Assembly: GCF_018069625.1 (NCBI RefSeq) | Contig: NZ_CP072941.1 | Coordinates: forward strand, 6,200,001-6,264,000 | From: Streptomyces yatensis | GTDB taxonomy: Bacteria; Actinomycetota; Actinomycetes; Streptomycetales; Streptomycetaceae | Direction: 5' to 3' | Length of the DNA: 64,000 nt | Position numbers and translations under genes: made by a program | Notes under the pieces: model-generated | What the model was told of the DNA's origin: nothing | Seen by the model: the letters and a program-made list of their open reading frames with translations, nothing else | Databases searched by the model: none | Shown: piece after piece, positions 53,853 to 63,213 of the stretch | How positions within the stretch are numbered: position 1 is the first letter of the stretch | How the letters are laid out: each line of letters starts with the position of its first letter

Positions 53853-55508
53853 ATGACACACGACACCGCGGGGCTGATCCCCGCGCCCCGCCACGACCAG
53901 AGCCGTACGGGCCGCGCGGGCGCGCGGATCCACCCGCGGCACACCGCCCTGGCCGCCGGCCCCGGCACCGAGGGCGTGGCGCGCCTGCTGCGCACCACCC
54001 TCGGCCAGGCGCTCGGCCTGTCCCTGCCGGACGGCGAACCCGGCGGCCCCGACACCGTCACGCTGCGGATCGACACCGCGCTGGAGCCCGAGGGCTACCG
54101 GCTCACCGTCGCCGACGGCCGGGTGGAGATCGCGGGCGGCACGGCCGCGGGCGTCCACTGGGGCACCCAGACGCTCCGTCAGCTGCTGGGCCCCGACGCC
54201 TTCCGCCGCGCCCCGCTCAGGGATGCGGAGGCCACCTGGGAGCTGGCGGAGCGGACGGTCGAGGACGCGCCGCGGTTCGCCTGGCGCGGGCTGATGCTGG
54301 ATGTGGCCCGTCACTTCATGCCCAAGGACGGCGTCCTCGCCTACCTCGATCTGCTCGCCGCCCACAAGCTCAATGTGTTCCACTTCCATCTCACCGACGA
54401 CCAGGGCTGGCGCGTCGAGATCCGCCGCCATCCGAAGCTGACCGAGACCGGCGCCTGGCGTGAGCGCACCAAGCTCGGCCACCGGGCGTCCGCGCTGTGG
54501 GACGAGCGGCCGCACGGCGGTTACTACACCCAGGACGACATCCGCGAGATCGTCGCCTACGCCGCCGAGCGGCATATCACCGTCGTGCCGGAGATCGACA
54601 TTCCCGGGCATTCGCAGGCCGCCATCGCCGCGTACCCGGAGCTGGGCAACACCGATGTCATCGACACCGCCTCCCTCGGAGTCTGGACCACCTGGGGCGT
54701 CAACCCGAACGTACTCGCACCCACCGACAACACGCTGCGCTTCTTCGAGGAGGTGCTGGAGGAGGTGCTGGAGCTGTTCCCCGGCACCTTCGTCCACATC
54801 GGCGGCGACGAGTGCCCCAAGGACCAGTGGAAGGCGTCCCCGGCCGCCCAGGAGCGCATCCGCGCGCTGGGCCTCGCCGACGAGGACGAGCTGCAGAGCT
54901 GGTTCGTCCGCCACTTCGGCCACTGGCTCGCCGAACGCGGGCGCCGGCTGATCGGCTGGGACGAGATCCTCGAGGGCGGCGCGGCCGACGCCCCGCTGCC
55001 CGAGGGCGCGGCGGTCTCCTCCTGGCGCGGCTACGCGGGCGGGATCGCCGCCGCGCGGGCCGGCCACGACGTCGTCATGTGCCCCGAGCAGCAGGTGTAC
55101 TTCGACCACCGGCAGGCTCCGGGCGAGGACGAGCCGGTCCCGATCGGCTATGTCCGCACCCTGGAGGATGTCTACCGCTTCGAACCGGTTCCACCGGAGC
55201 TGGCCGGCGCCGACGCGGACCGGGTGCTGGGCGCCCAGGCCAATCTCTGGACCGAGGTGATGGAGGACCGCCGGCGCGTCGACTACCAGGCCTTCCCCCG
55301 GCTCGCCGCCTTCGCCGAGGTCGTCTGGTCCGCGCTGCCGCCGTCGTCCGAACGGGACTTCGGTGCGTTCCAGGGGCGCATGGAGGCACATTACGCGCGT
55401 TTGGACGCGCTCGGCGTGAGCTACCGCCCGCCCGCCGGTCCGCACCCCTGGCAGCGGCGCCCCGGCGTGCTCGGACGCCCGCGCGAGGGAGCGCCCCCGA
55501 TCGTGTGA
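53853..55508 (+). CDS. Beta-N-acetylhexosaminidase, glycoside hydrolase family 20
   Basis: A 551-residue enzyme that removes terminal GlcNAc or GalNAc by substrate-assisted catalysis. The GH20b domain spans about 20-135. The catalytic barrel has RGLMLDVARHFMP, FHFHLTDDQGWRVEI and the Asp319-Glu320 pair in FVHIGGDECP, with WDEILEGG and ANLWTEVM completing the site. There is no signal peptide, so it works inside the cell on imported oligosaccharides, in agreement with the ABC operon before it. The ATG at 53853 follows GAGGGAG; an ATG four codons earlier is possible. A 17-base hairpin terminator ends the operon. Confidence 0.92.
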   Translation: MTHDTAGLIPAPRHDQSRTGRAGARIHPRHTALAAGPGTEGVARLLRTTLGQALGLSLPDGEPGGPDTVTLRIDTALEPEGYRLTVADGRVEIAGGTAAGVHWGTQTLRQLLGPDAFRRAPLRDAEATWELAERTVEDAPRFAWRGLMLDVARHFMPKDGVLAYLDLLAAHKLNVFHFHLTDDQGWRVEIRRHPKLTETGAWRERTKLGHRASALWDERPHGGYYTQDDIREIVAYAAERHITVVPEIDIPGHSQAAIAAYPELGNTDVIDTASLGVWTTWGVNPNVLAPTDNTLRFFEEVLEEVLELFPGTFVHIGGDECPKDQWKASPAAQERIRALGLADEDELQSWFVRHFGHWLAERGRRLIGWDEILEGGAADAPLPEGAAVSSWRGYAGGIAAARAGHDVVMCPEQQVYFDHRQAPGEDEPVPIGYVRTLEDVYRFEPVPPELAGADADRVLGAQANLWTEVMEDRRRVDYQAFPRLAAFAEVVWSALPPSSERDFGAFQGRMEAHYARLDALGVSYRPPAGPHPWQRRPGVLGRPREGAPPIV

Positions 55509-55513
55509 GCCGC

Positions 55514-55549
55514 CCCGCCGCGGCCGGGGGCACCCCCGGCCGCGGCGGG
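55514..55549 (+). terminator. Terminator of the GH20/ABC operon
   Basis: A perfect 17-base inverted repeat (CCCGCCGCGGCCGGGGG and its complement) with a 2-base centre, starting 6 bases after the stop codon. Confidence 0.88.
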
Positions 55550-55831
55550 TCACCGGGCCCTGGAAAGGTGTGCGCCGACGCCCCGCCGCCCCCGGCGGCG
55601 TAGTCCCTCCGGCGCAAGACCAAATCGCACAAGGGTCCCTGAAACGTGGCAATCCACTCCCGGCGGAGACCTCGCCCCAAACCCGTACCATCCCCCAGGT
55701 CAGGGACGGATCCACGGATCGCGGACCCCCGCGACGGCGGGCTCGCAAGATGTGCCAGAGTTGCCACGTCCGGGCTGTCAGCACGTACCGTACGGCGCAA
55801 CAGCCGGGACACCGGGGAAGGGGCAGCTGGG
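55550..55831 (+). promoter_or_regulatory. Upstream region of the xanthine dehydrogenase operon
   Basis: Non-coding stretch between the GH20 terminator and the first xdh gene. It should carry the operon promoter. I see no convincing -10/-35 pair, and only loose dyads such as GATCGCGGACCCCCGCGA (about 55715). A strong GGGGAAGGGG ribosome site stands at its end before the TTG start. Confidence 0.4.
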
Positions 55832-56731
55832 TTGACCACGCACGCACCGCAGGCGGCGCACACGGTGACGTTGCCGGGCACGCTCGACGAGGCCGTGGCG
55901 GCACTGGCCGCCATGCCCGCCGCCGTGCCCGTGGCGGGCGGTACCGATCTGATGGCCGCGGTCAACTCCGGCCTGCTGCGGCCCGCCGCGCTCGTCGGCC
56001 TCGGCCGGATCAGCGAAATCCGGGGCTGGCGCTATCTGGACGGGCACGCCCTCCTCGGCGCCGGACTCACCCACGCCCGGATGGGCCGCCCCGACTTCGC
56101 CGCGCTGATCCCGGCGCTGGCCGCGGCCGCGCGGGCCGCCGGACCACCGCAGATCCGCAACGCCGGCACCCTCGGCGGCAACATCGTCACCGCCGCCCCC
56201 ACCGGCGACGCGCTGCCGGTGCTCGCCGCGCTGGAGGCCACGGTCATCATCGCCGGGCCCGAGGGGTCCCGCCGCGAGATCCCGGTCAGCCATCTGCTCG
56301 CCGGGGTCGATCTGCTGAACCCCGGTGAACTCGTCGGATTCGTCCGGGTTCCGCTGCTGCACGCCCCGCAGACCTTCATCAAGGCCACCGGGCGCACCGG
56401 GCCCGGCCGGGCCACCGCCTCGGTCGCCCTCGTCCTCGACCCGGCGCGGCGCGGGGTGCGCTGTGCGGTCGGGGCGGTCGCGCCGATGCCGCTGCGCCCC
56501 CTGGACGCCGAGCGCTGGGTCGCCTCGCTCATCGACTGGGACGGCGACCGCGGCCATCTCGATCCGCAGGTCACCACCGCTTTCGGCGAGTACGTCGCCG
56601 CCGCGTGCATCCCCGATCCGCTGCCCCCGCAGGACGGAAGCGAGCCGGTCCCCCTGCCACCTGCCGCGATCCACCTGAGGCGTACCGTGGCGGCCCTGGC
56701 CCGCCGAGCTCTGGGGAGGGCACTCGCGTGA
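55832..56731 (+). CDS. Xanthine dehydrogenase FAD-binding subunit
   Basis: A 299-residue flavin subunit of a molybdenum hydroxylase. The FAD motifs are AAVPVAGGTDLMAAVNSG and the AGPPQIRNAGTLGGNIVTA loop. The C-terminal CO-dehydrogenase-flavoprotein domain starts near 185. It passes electrons from the iron-sulfur subunit to NAD. The TTG at 55832 is preferred because GGAAGGGG lies just upstream and the conserved TLPGTLDEAVAAL strand follows; an upstream ATG would add 62 unrelated residues. Its stop overlaps the next start by four bases. Confidence 0.88.
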   Translation: MTTHAPQAAHTVTLPGTLDEAVAALAAMPAAVPVAGGTDLMAAVNSGLLRPAALVGLGRISEIRGWRYLDGHALLGAGLTHARMGRPDFAALIPALAAAARAAGPPQIRNAGTLGGNIVTAAPTGDALPVLAALEATVIIAGPEGSRREIPVSHLLAGVDLLNPGELVGFVRVPLLHAPQTFIKATGRTGPGRATASVALVLDPARRGVRCAVGAVAPMPLRPLDAERWVASLIDWDGDRGHLDPQVTTAFGEYVAAACIPDPLPPQDGSEPVPLPPAAIHLRRTVAALARRALGRALA

Positions 56732-58887
56732 GTGATGAACAGCAGCCGCACCGGCCGGATCCGGGGAGCGGATGGCAGCCGATGCCGCACGGCCCGGAGT
56801 ACGACGCCGAGTCGACGGCGTTCGTACAGCTGCCGCCGGACTACGCCCACCCGGACCCGACGGATCCGTCCGGCCGTTGGGACCCGCTCGCGGCCCCCGG
56901 CACGGGCTACGCGCCCCCGCCGATGGACGTGGGCCACGGCGACCCGTCCCATGGCGGCCAGTGGCAGCCGTCCGCCCACGACCAGGGCATGACCGGGCAG
57001 TGGACCACCGCGGAGACCGACGGCGGCTATCTGTACGGCGGCCGGCAGGATCCGCACGGCTCCGTCCAGTGGCCGGTGCCCGCCGAGAACCAGCAGGGCC
57101 ACCACCCGCCGCACACCGGCCACTGGCCGGCCCCGGCGGCCGAGGAGCCGGTGGACGACTGGCCGGTCGACGACTGGCCGGTGCCCGCCTCGTCCGACAA
57201 CGGCGCGGGCGGGCCGGTGCAGACCAGCCAGTGGACCATCCCGGTCGCGGGCGACGAAGGTGTGGACGAGACCGGTGAGTACCGGGTCGACGACCACCCC
57301 GGCCCGGCCGCCCCGCCGTACGGCGGCCACGCGGACGGCCCTCAGGACCCGCAGACGACGGCCCAGTTGCGGATGCCCTTCGCCGGGTCGGCGCCCCGGC
57401 AGCAGCCGCATCAGCCCCAGCAGCCGCATCAGCCCCAGCAGCCGCAGCCGCAGCCCGGGCAGCAGCAGGGGCACACCGGCCAGTGGTCGGTTCCGGCCGC
57501 CGAGGAGGGCGTGGAGGACTCCGGGGAGTACGCGGTCGAGGGCCACCCGGGCCCGGCCGCGCCCGCGCAGCCGCCCGCCCGCCGCCGGCTGCGCATGCCC
57601 GACCGCCAGGATCCGGCGTGGCCGGAGCCCTCCGCCGGGGACTCGGGCGAGTTCGCGGCCGAGGGGCACCAGGGGCCGCACACCCCGCCCCGCGGCACCC
57701 CGCCCCACAGCGGCCCGGCGCCCGGTGAGCGGATGCCCGCCGACGACCCCGGGCGGCGGCCCGACGGCCCGGCCGCCGGGGACTCCGGCGAGTTCCCGGT
57801 CGACGGTCAGCACGCCGGTCTCGAGACCCCGCCGCACGGCAGCCCGGCGCCCGGACTGCCCCAGGAGACGAGCTGGCCCGGCGCGTTCGCGGACGACCGG
57901 TTCACGGACGACCGGTTCGCGGACGACGGGTTCGCGGGCGACGCCCATGGGCACGCCCCGCACCCAGGACCCGAGGACGGCGCGGGCCACACCGACGCCC
58001 CCGACGCCGCGCCGAGCGCCGCCGAGGCCCCCGCCGAAGCGCTGCCGGACGACACCGGGCCGGAGCCCGCCGAGCCCGCGGCCGAGGAGCCCGAACCGAC
58101 CGCGGCCGAGGGCGATCTCGCGGCCCCTGAGGCCGCCGCGGTGCCCGCCCCGGCCGGGATCCCGGCCGACGCTCCCGAGGCCGCCGGCGCCCCCGTCGAG
58201 CCCCTTACGGAGCCCGCCTCCGCCGAGGCGGCCCCGGCCGCCGATGAGCAGCCGAGCCACAGCGAGCATCCGCTCGCCTCCTACGTGCTGCGCGTCAACG
58301 GCGCCGACCGCCCCGTCACCGACGTCTGGATCGGCGAGTCGCTGCTCTACGTCCTGCGCGAGCGCCTCGGCCTCGCCGGGGCCAAGGACGGCTGCTCACA
58401 GGGCGAGTGCGGGGCCTGCTCCGTCCAGGTCGACGGGCGGCTCGTCGCCTCCTGCCTGGTGCCCGCCGCCACCGCCGCGGGCAGCGAGGTCCGCACCGTC
58501 GAGGGCCTGGCCACCGGCGGACAGCCCTCCGACGTCCAGCGGGCGCTCGCCGCATGCGGGGCCGTGCAGTGCGGCTTCTGCGTGCCCGGGCTCGCGATGA
58601 CCATGCATGACCTCCTCGAGGGCAACCACGCCCCCACCGACCAGGAGACCCGCCAGGCGATCTCCGGCAACCTCTGCCGCTGCTCCGGCTACCGCGGGAT
58701 CCTCGACGCCGTCCGCGAGGTCGTCGCGGGCCGCGAGGCCGCCGACGAGGCGGCGCAGGCCGAGCCGGACGGCGGACCCGACGCCCACCAGGACCCGGCC
58801 CGTATCCCGCACCAGACGGGACCGCACGGCATCACCGGCAACGGCGGGAGCGTCAACGGAAGCGGTAGCGGAAGGGCATCGGCATGA
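56728..58887 (+). CDS. Xanthine dehydrogenase iron-sulfur subunit with a ~510-residue disordered N-terminal extension
   Basis: A 719-residue protein, whereas the usual subunit has about 160-200. Residues 515-680 are the normal two-cluster domain: the plant-ferredoxin [2Fe-2S] motif CSQGECGAC with a further Cys in LVASCLVP, and the second helical domain with CGAVQCGFCVPG and LCRCSGYRGI. Residues 1-513 are low-complexity (Pro, Gly, Gln, His, Asp, Ala) with repeated units such as HTGQWSVPAAEEGVEDSGEY, QTSQWTIPVAGDEGVDETGE and AGDSGEF. No signal peptide or membrane helix is seen. The GTG at 56728 overlaps the FAD-subunit stop. An internal start just before the ferredoxin domain would give a normal protein, but no convincing ribosome site is apparent. 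Confidence 0.82.
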   Translation: MSDEQQPHRPDPGSGWQPMPHGPEYDAESTAFVQLPPDYAHPDPTDPSGRWDPLAAPGTGYAPPPMDVGHGDPSHGGQWQPSAHDQGMTGQWTTAETDGGYLYGGRQDPHGSVQWPVPAENQQGHHPPHTGHWPAPAAEEPVDDWPVDDWPVPASSDNGAGGPVQTSQWTIPVAGDEGVDETGEYRVDDHPGPAAPPYGGHADGPQDPQTTAQLRMPFAGSAPRQQPHQPQQPHQPQQPQPQPGQQQGHTGQWSVPAAEEGVEDSGEYAVEGHPGPAAPAQPPARRRLRMPDRQDPAWPEPSAGDSGEFAAEGHQGPHTPPRGTPPHSGPAPGERMPADDPGRRPDGPAAGDSGEFPVDGQHAGLETPPHGSPAPGLPQETSWPGAFADDRFTDDRFADDGFAGDAHGHAPHPGPEDGAGHTDAPDAAPSAAEAPAEALPDDTGPEPAEPAAEEPEPTAAEGDLAAPEAAAVPAPAGIPADAPEAAGAPVEPLTEPASAEAAPAADEQPSHSEHPLASYVLRVNGADRPVTDVWIGESLLYVLRERLGLAGAKDGCSQGECGACSVQVDGRLVASCLVPAATAAGSEVRTVEGLATGGQPSDVQRALAACGAVQCGFCVPGLAMTMHDLLEGNHAPTDQETRQAISGNLCRCSGYRGILDAVREVVAGREAADEAAQAEPDGGPDAHQDPARIPHQTGPHGITGNGGSVNGSGSGRASA

Positions 58888-61205
58888 CCGGAATCGCGGA
58901 CGGCGGGGGCGCCGTCACCGCCACCCCCGCCGCCGGAACGCCCATCCAGCCCCCGTCCACCATGGGCCTCGGCGTCTCCCTGCCGCCCGCCGACTCGGCG
59001 GCCAAGACCACGGGCACCTTCCCGTACGCGGCCGACCTGTGGGCCGAGGGGCTGCTGTGGGCCGCGGTGCTGCGCTCCCCGCACCCGCACGCCCGCATCG
59101 TCTCCATCGACACCACCCAGGCCGTCGAGATGCCCGGCGTACGGGCCGTGGTGACCCACGCCGACGTGCCCGGCGACGCCTCCCACGGCCGCCGGGTCGC
59201 CGACCGTCCGGTCTTCGCCAAGGACCTGGTCCGCCACCACGGCGAGCCCATCGCCGCGGTCGCCGCCGACCACCCCGACACGGCCCGGCTGGCGGCCGCC
59301 GCCATCGCCGTCGAGTACGAGGTGCTGGAGCCGGTCACCGACCCGGAGCAGGCGTTCTCCGCCGAGCCGCTGCACCCCGACGGCAATCTGGTCCGCCATA
59401 TCCCGCTGTCCTTCGGCGACCCGGACGTGGTCGGCGAGGTCATCGCCGAGGGGCTGTACCGCATCGGCCGTCAGGACCCGGCGCCCATCGGCGCCGAGGC
59501 GGGCCTGGCCGTGCCGCGCCCCGACGGAGGGGTGGAGATCTACACCGCCTCCACCGATCCGCACGCCGACCGCGACCTGGCCGCCGCCTGCTTCGGGCTG
59601 GAGCCGGAGCGGGTGAAGGTCGTCGTCACCGGCGTCCCCGGCGCCATGGGCGAGCGCGAGGACCCGGGGATGCAGCTGCCGCTCGGGCTGCTGGCGCTGC
59701 GCACCGGCCATCCGGTGAAGCTGGCCGCCACCCGTGAGGAGTCCTTCCTCGGCCACGCCCACCGCCACCCCACCCTGCTGCGCTACCGCCACCACGCGGA
59801 CGCCCAGGGCAAGCTGGTCAAGGTCGAGGCGCAGATCCTGCTGGACGCGGGGGCCTACGCCGACTCCTCGGGCGACACCCTGGCCGCCGCCGTCTCCTTC
59901 GCCTGCGGCCCCTACGTCGTCCCGCACGCCTTCATCGAGGGCTGGGCCGTGCGCACCAACAACCCGCCCTCCGGCCATGTGCGCGGCGAGGGCGCGATGC
60001 AGGTGTGCGCGGCGTACGAGGGCCAGATGGACAAGCTGGCGGCCAAGCTGGGCATCGACCCCGTCGAGATCCGGATGCGCAATGTGATGGCCACCGGCGA
60101 TCTGCTGCCCACCGGACAGACCGTCACCTGCCCGGCCCCGGTCGCCGAACTGCTGCAGGCCGTAAGGGACGCACCGCTGCCCGCCCTCCCCAAGGACGAC
60201 CCGGAGGAGGAGTGGCTGCTGCCGGGCGGCCTGGAGGGCGCGGGCGACCCGGCCGCCGTGCGGCGCGGGGTCGGCTATGCCCTCGGCATGGTCCATATGC
60301 TCGGTGCCGAGGGGGCCGACGAGGTCTCCACCGCCACCGTGAAGGTCACCGGCCCGGTGGCCACGGTCATCTGCGCGGCCGTCGAGACCGGCCAGGGCTT
60401 CGCCACCCTGGCCCGCCAGATCGTCCAGGACGTCCTCGGTATCGAGGAGGTCCATATCGCGCCCATCGACACCGACCAGCCCCCGGCCGGGCCCGCCTCG
60501 CGCGGCCGCCACACCTGGGTCTCCGGCGGTGCGGTCGAGCGGGCCGCGAAGATGGTCCGCACCCAGCTCCTGCAGCCGCTCGCGCATACGTTCGGCATGT
60601 CGACCGAGCTGCTCAGCATCGCCGACGGCAAGATCACCTCGTATGACGGGGTGCTCAGCACCACCGTCGAGGAGGCGCTGGAGGGCAAGGAGCTGTGGGC
60701 CACCGCGCAGTGCCGTCCGCACCCCACCGAGCCGCTGGACGAGACCGGGCAGGGTGACGCCTTCGTCGGGCTCGCCTACTGCGCGGTGCGGGCCGTGGTG
60801 GACGTCGACATCGAGATCGGCGCGGTACGGGTCGTCGACATGACGGTGGCGCAGGACGTGGGCCGGATCCTCAACCCGCGTCAGCTCAGGGCCCGTATCG
60901 AGGCGGGCGTCGCCCAGGGCATCGGCGCGGCGCTCACCGAGAACCTGCGCACCTCGCGCGGTGTGGTCCGCCACCCCGACCTGACCGGCTACGCCCTGCC
61001 GACCGCGCTGGACGTCCCCGACATCCGCATCGTCAAGCTGGTCGAGGAGCGGGACGTGGTCGCCCCCTTCGGCGCCAAGCCGGTCAGCGCGGTGCCGGTG
61101 GTCACCTCCCCGGCGGCGGTGGCGGCGGCGGTCCGCGCGGCCACCGGCCGTCCGGTCAACCGCCTCCCGATCCGCCCCCAGGCGGCGGTCGTCAACCGGG
61201 GCTAG
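58884..61205 (+). CDS. Xanthine dehydrogenase molybdopterin-binding subunit
   Basis: A 773-residue catalytic subunit. The N-terminal aldehyde oxidase/xanthine dehydrogenase a/b hammerhead domain (about 35-140) holds RSPHPHARIVSIDT and VRAVVTHADVPG. The molybdopterin-binding domain follows with EAGLAVPRPDGGVEIYTAST, the GEGAMQVCAAYEGQ loop, ETGQGFATLARQIVQDVLG and the final VDIEIGAVRVVDMTVAQDVG. The ATG at 58884 overlaps the previous stop (ATGA), so all three subunits are translationally coupled. Xanthine or hypoxanthine is the expected substrate, but related hydroxylases act on other N-heterocycles. No XdhC-type maturation gene is in view. Confidence 0.9.
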   Translation: MTGIADGGGAVTATPAAGTPIQPPSTMGLGVSLPPADSAAKTTGTFPYAADLWAEGLLWAAVLRSPHPHARIVSIDTTQAVEMPGVRAVVTHADVPGDASHGRRVADRPVFAKDLVRHHGEPIAAVAADHPDTARLAAAAIAVEYEVLEPVTDPEQAFSAEPLHPDGNLVRHIPLSFGDPDVVGEVIAEGLYRIGRQDPAPIGAEAGLAVPRPDGGVEIYTASTDPHADRDLAAACFGLEPERVKVVVTGVPGAMGEREDPGMQLPLGLLALRTGHPVKLAATREESFLGHAHRHPTLLRYRHHADAQGKLVKVEAQILLDAGAYADSSGDTLAAAVSFACGPYVVPHAFIEGWAVRTNNPPSGHVRGEGAMQVCAAYEGQMDKLAAKLGIDPVEIRMRNVMATGDLLPTGQTVTCPAPVAELLQAVRDAPLPALPKDDPEEEWLLPGGLEGAGDPAAVRRGVGYALGMVHMLGAEGADEVSTATVKVTGPVATVICAAVETGQGFATLARQIVQDVLGIEEVHIAPIDTDQPPAGPASRGRHTWVSGGAVERAAKMVRTQLLQPLAHTFGMSTELLSIADGKITSYDGVLSTTVEEALEGKELWATAQCRPHPTEPLDETGQGDAFVGLAYCAVRAVVDVDIEIGAVRVVDMTVAQDVGRILNPRQLRARIEAGVAQGIGAALTENLRTSRGVVRHPDLTGYALPTALDVPDIRIVKLVEERDVVAPFGAKPVSAVPVVTSPAAVAAAVRAATGRPVNRLPIRPQAAVVNRG

Positions 61206-61219
61206 ACGCCTGCGGCACA

Positions 61220-61254
61220 GGCCGCGGCGCGGGCCCGCCGCCCGCGCCGCGGCC
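61220..61254 (+). terminator. Terminator of the xanthine dehydrogenase operon
   Basis: A perfect 14-base inverted repeat (GGCCGCGGCGCGGG and its complement) with a 7-base loop, 14 bases after the stop. Confidence 0.85.
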
Positions 61255-61376
61255 CCTTCCGCGCCGTGGAACGGCGCGGAACTGTACGAGATGTGTAACA
61301 GAGGGATCGCTCCCCGCCCCGACTCCATCCTCCTGGATGCCAGAGCGGCACAGCAGACATGGGGAGCGAAGCGGAC

Positions 61377-62180
61377 ATGGCACGGCACCGGATCATGGGG
61401 ACGAACGGCCGGGTTCTGATGGCGGCGTTCGGTGTGATGGGGGTGACCGCCCTGGCCGCCGTGTGGACCGCCCAGGCCGGAACCGCCGAGGCGGGGTCGG
61501 GTGCGTCACCGACGCCGAAGCCGACGCCGATCGTGGGCCAGACCTCCAAGCCGGACCCCGAACTGCCCGCTCCCGTGGTCAACATGGACATCGCCCACGG
61601 CTCCGACAAGGGCGCCAAGGGCGTCAACATCACGATCGACGACGGCCCGGACCCGACCTGGACCCCGCAGGTCCTCCAGGTGCTCAAGGCCAACGGCGTC
61701 AAGGCCACCTTCTGCATGGTCGGTCCGCAGGCCCAGGCCCACCCGGACCTGGTCAAGGATGTGGTCGCGGACGGACACCGGCTCTGCGACCACTCCATGT
61801 CGCACGACACGACGATGGACACCAAGTCACCCGCGTACCAGTCCAAGGAGATCCTCGACGCCCAGCGAATGATCACCAAGGCGTCGGGCGGCGTCAAGCC
61901 GCTCTACTACCGCGCCCCGGGCGGTGCGTTCACCCCGTACAGCCGTCAGATCGCCGCCTCGAAGGGCATGCGTCCGCTGGGCTGGAACGTGGACTCCAAG
62001 GACTTCGAGCAGCCGGGGGTCGCGGCCATGGTCAACACCGTCAAGAACGAGATATCCAACGGCCCCACCGTGCTCTTCCACGACGCGGGCGGCGACCGCG
62101 GCCAGACGGTCGAGGCGCTGCGCCAGACCCTGCCGTGGCTGAAGCAGCAGGGCTACAGCTTCGGTTTCCCGGTGCGCTGA
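61377..62180 (+). CDS. Secreted polysaccharide deacetylase (NodB domain, CE4)
   Basis: A 267-residue exported carbohydrate esterase. The N-terminal hydrophobic segment (VLMAAFGVMGVTALAAVWTA) is a signal peptide, followed by a Pro/Thr linker. The NodB domain has motif 1 TIDDGPDPTW (metal-binding Asp), motif 2 HSMSHDTTMD (metal-binding His) and motif 3 YRAPGGAFTP, then NVDSKDFE and VLFHDAGGDR. It probably deacetylates chitin oligomers or cell-wall GlcNAc. The ATG at 61377 has GGAG ten bases upstream; an ATG six codons earlier lacks one. It ends at a hairpin shared with the convergent neighbour. Confidence 0.9.
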   Translation: MARHRIMGTNGRVLMAAFGVMGVTALAAVWTAQAGTAEAGSGASPTPKPTPIVGQTSKPDPELPAPVVNMDIAHGSDKGAKGVNITIDDGPDPTWTPQVLQVLKANGVKATFCMVGPQAQAHPDLVKDVVADGHRLCDHSMSHDTTMDTKSPAYQSKEILDAQRMITKASGGVKPLYYRAPGGAFTPYSRQIAASKGMRPLGWNVDSKDFEQPGVAAMVNTVKNEISNGPTVLFHDAGGDRGQTVEALRQTLPWLKQQGYSFGFPVR

Positions 62181-62230
62181 CGATTGCCTGTCCGGGCCGC
62201 GCCCCGCACCGCCGAGCCAGTGCCGTGTCC

Positions 62231-62263
62231 GTCACCGGCGGGCGCCATCCGCCCGCCGGTGAC
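62231..62263. terminator. Bidirectional terminator between deacetylase and YqcI/YcgG genes
   Basis: A perfect 14-base stem (GTCACCGGCGGGCG and its complement) with a 5-base loop, between convergent stops at 62180 and 62275. Confidence 0.85.
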
Positions 62264-62274
62264 AGGCACTCCGC

Positions 62275-62967
62275 TCAGGCCGGGGGCGGACCCGTCAGAG
62301 CGGGCTCGCGCTCGCCCTCGCGGGCGGCGAACGGGCACTGCCAGTCGGCGGGCTTGGGGCGGCCGGAGTAGCGGCGGGCCTCGGAGAGTTCCTCGTACTC
62401 GAGCAGGTTGGGGTTTATGTCGCCCTGGAGCTGGATGTCCTGCTTGCGGATCTTCTCCGCGAGCCGGTCCCACATCTTGGCGCCCTTGATGCGGTCGAAC
62501 TGCTCATGCGAGTTGAAGGCCAGCATCGGGAAGGGAGGACGGCGGCCCCAGCGGCGGTGGGTCTCGTGCAGGCCGATGACGAAGAAGGGGTGACCGGCGA
62601 CGCTGTAGGCGAACTCCCTGGTCTGCGGATCGGACGAACGGCCCTCGGCCCAGCGATAGGACCGGGAGTCCTGATCGTGGAGTAGCTGGAGCTGTTTCCA
62701 CAGCAGCTCCTCGAACCGCAGCTCATCCACTCCGCGAGGTTGCTCGAAGGTCGCGATGAAGCTCGTGAACGACCGGTGGCTCCAGTCGGCCGAGGCCACG
62801 AAATCCGCGAGATCGAGTGCCATCAGCCGGGCCGAATCGTGGGATCCCATCAGGTCGTAGTGACGATGGGTGATGCCACCCTTGCGCCAGGCGGACCGTC
62901 CCGCCAGGCAGGCGAATCGTTCCCCCAGAATGAACCGCTCCACCTCGTCCGTTGCGTCCACCGTCAT
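62275..62967 (-). CDS. YqcI/YcgG family protein, GntA-like heme-dependent N-hydroxylase candidate
   Basis: A 230-residue protein of the YqcI/YcgG family. The family pattern is visible in order: ERFACLAGRSAWRKG, FTSFIATFEQP, LRFEELLWKQLQLLHDQD, HPFFVIGLHETHRRWGRRPP, LAFNSHEQFDRIKG, and the ending EARRYSGRPKPADWQCPF. Members include GntA of guanitoxin synthesis, a heme-dependent enzyme that hydroxylates a guanidine nitrogen. That the present protein hydroxylates nitrogen is inference. The ATG at 62967 has GGAAGG upstream; an earlier in-frame TTG would add six residues. It lies downstream of an NRPS gene on the same strand, which suggests tailoring of a peptide or its precursor. Confidence 0.72.
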   Translation of the reverse strand: MTVDATDEVERFILGERFACLAGRSAWRKGGITHRHYDLMGSHDSARLMALDLADFVASADWSHRSFTSFIATFEQPRGVDELRFEELLWKQLQLLHDQDSRSYRWAEGRSSDPQTREFAYSVAGHPFFVIGLHETHRRWGRRPPFPMLAFNSHEQFDRIKGAKMWDRLAEKIRKQDIQLQGDINPNLLEYEELSEARRYSGRPKPADWQCPFAAREGEREPALTGPPPA

Positions 62968-63213
62968 GGCCAGCCTTCCTTCCAACTACGTGCCTCCTCG
63001 CCGGGAGCTCATCTCCTTCTCCACATGAAGGCGCCCACCCTGCTCACCTGCGCAGGAGAGCAGGAGAACGAGATGGGTCGCCTGGCTGAATTGTGATCGG
63101 CGAGGGCCCGATCGGCGAAATCGGGTTGTTGCGGGCCGCCGCTCCGGTGGGCAGGGCGGCCCGCCCACCCGCTCCGAGGGAGCGGCCCGGCCCGGGCCCC
63201 GAGCCCCGGCCCG

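Noticed and set aside
52722..55904. A minus-strand open frame of 1060 codons
   Set aside because: Antisense to the well-supported permease and GH20 genes; no motif, no ribosome site.
58689..61388. A minus-strand open frame of about 900 codons
   Set aside because: Antisense to the xanthine dehydrogenase large subunit, whose motifs are unambiguous.
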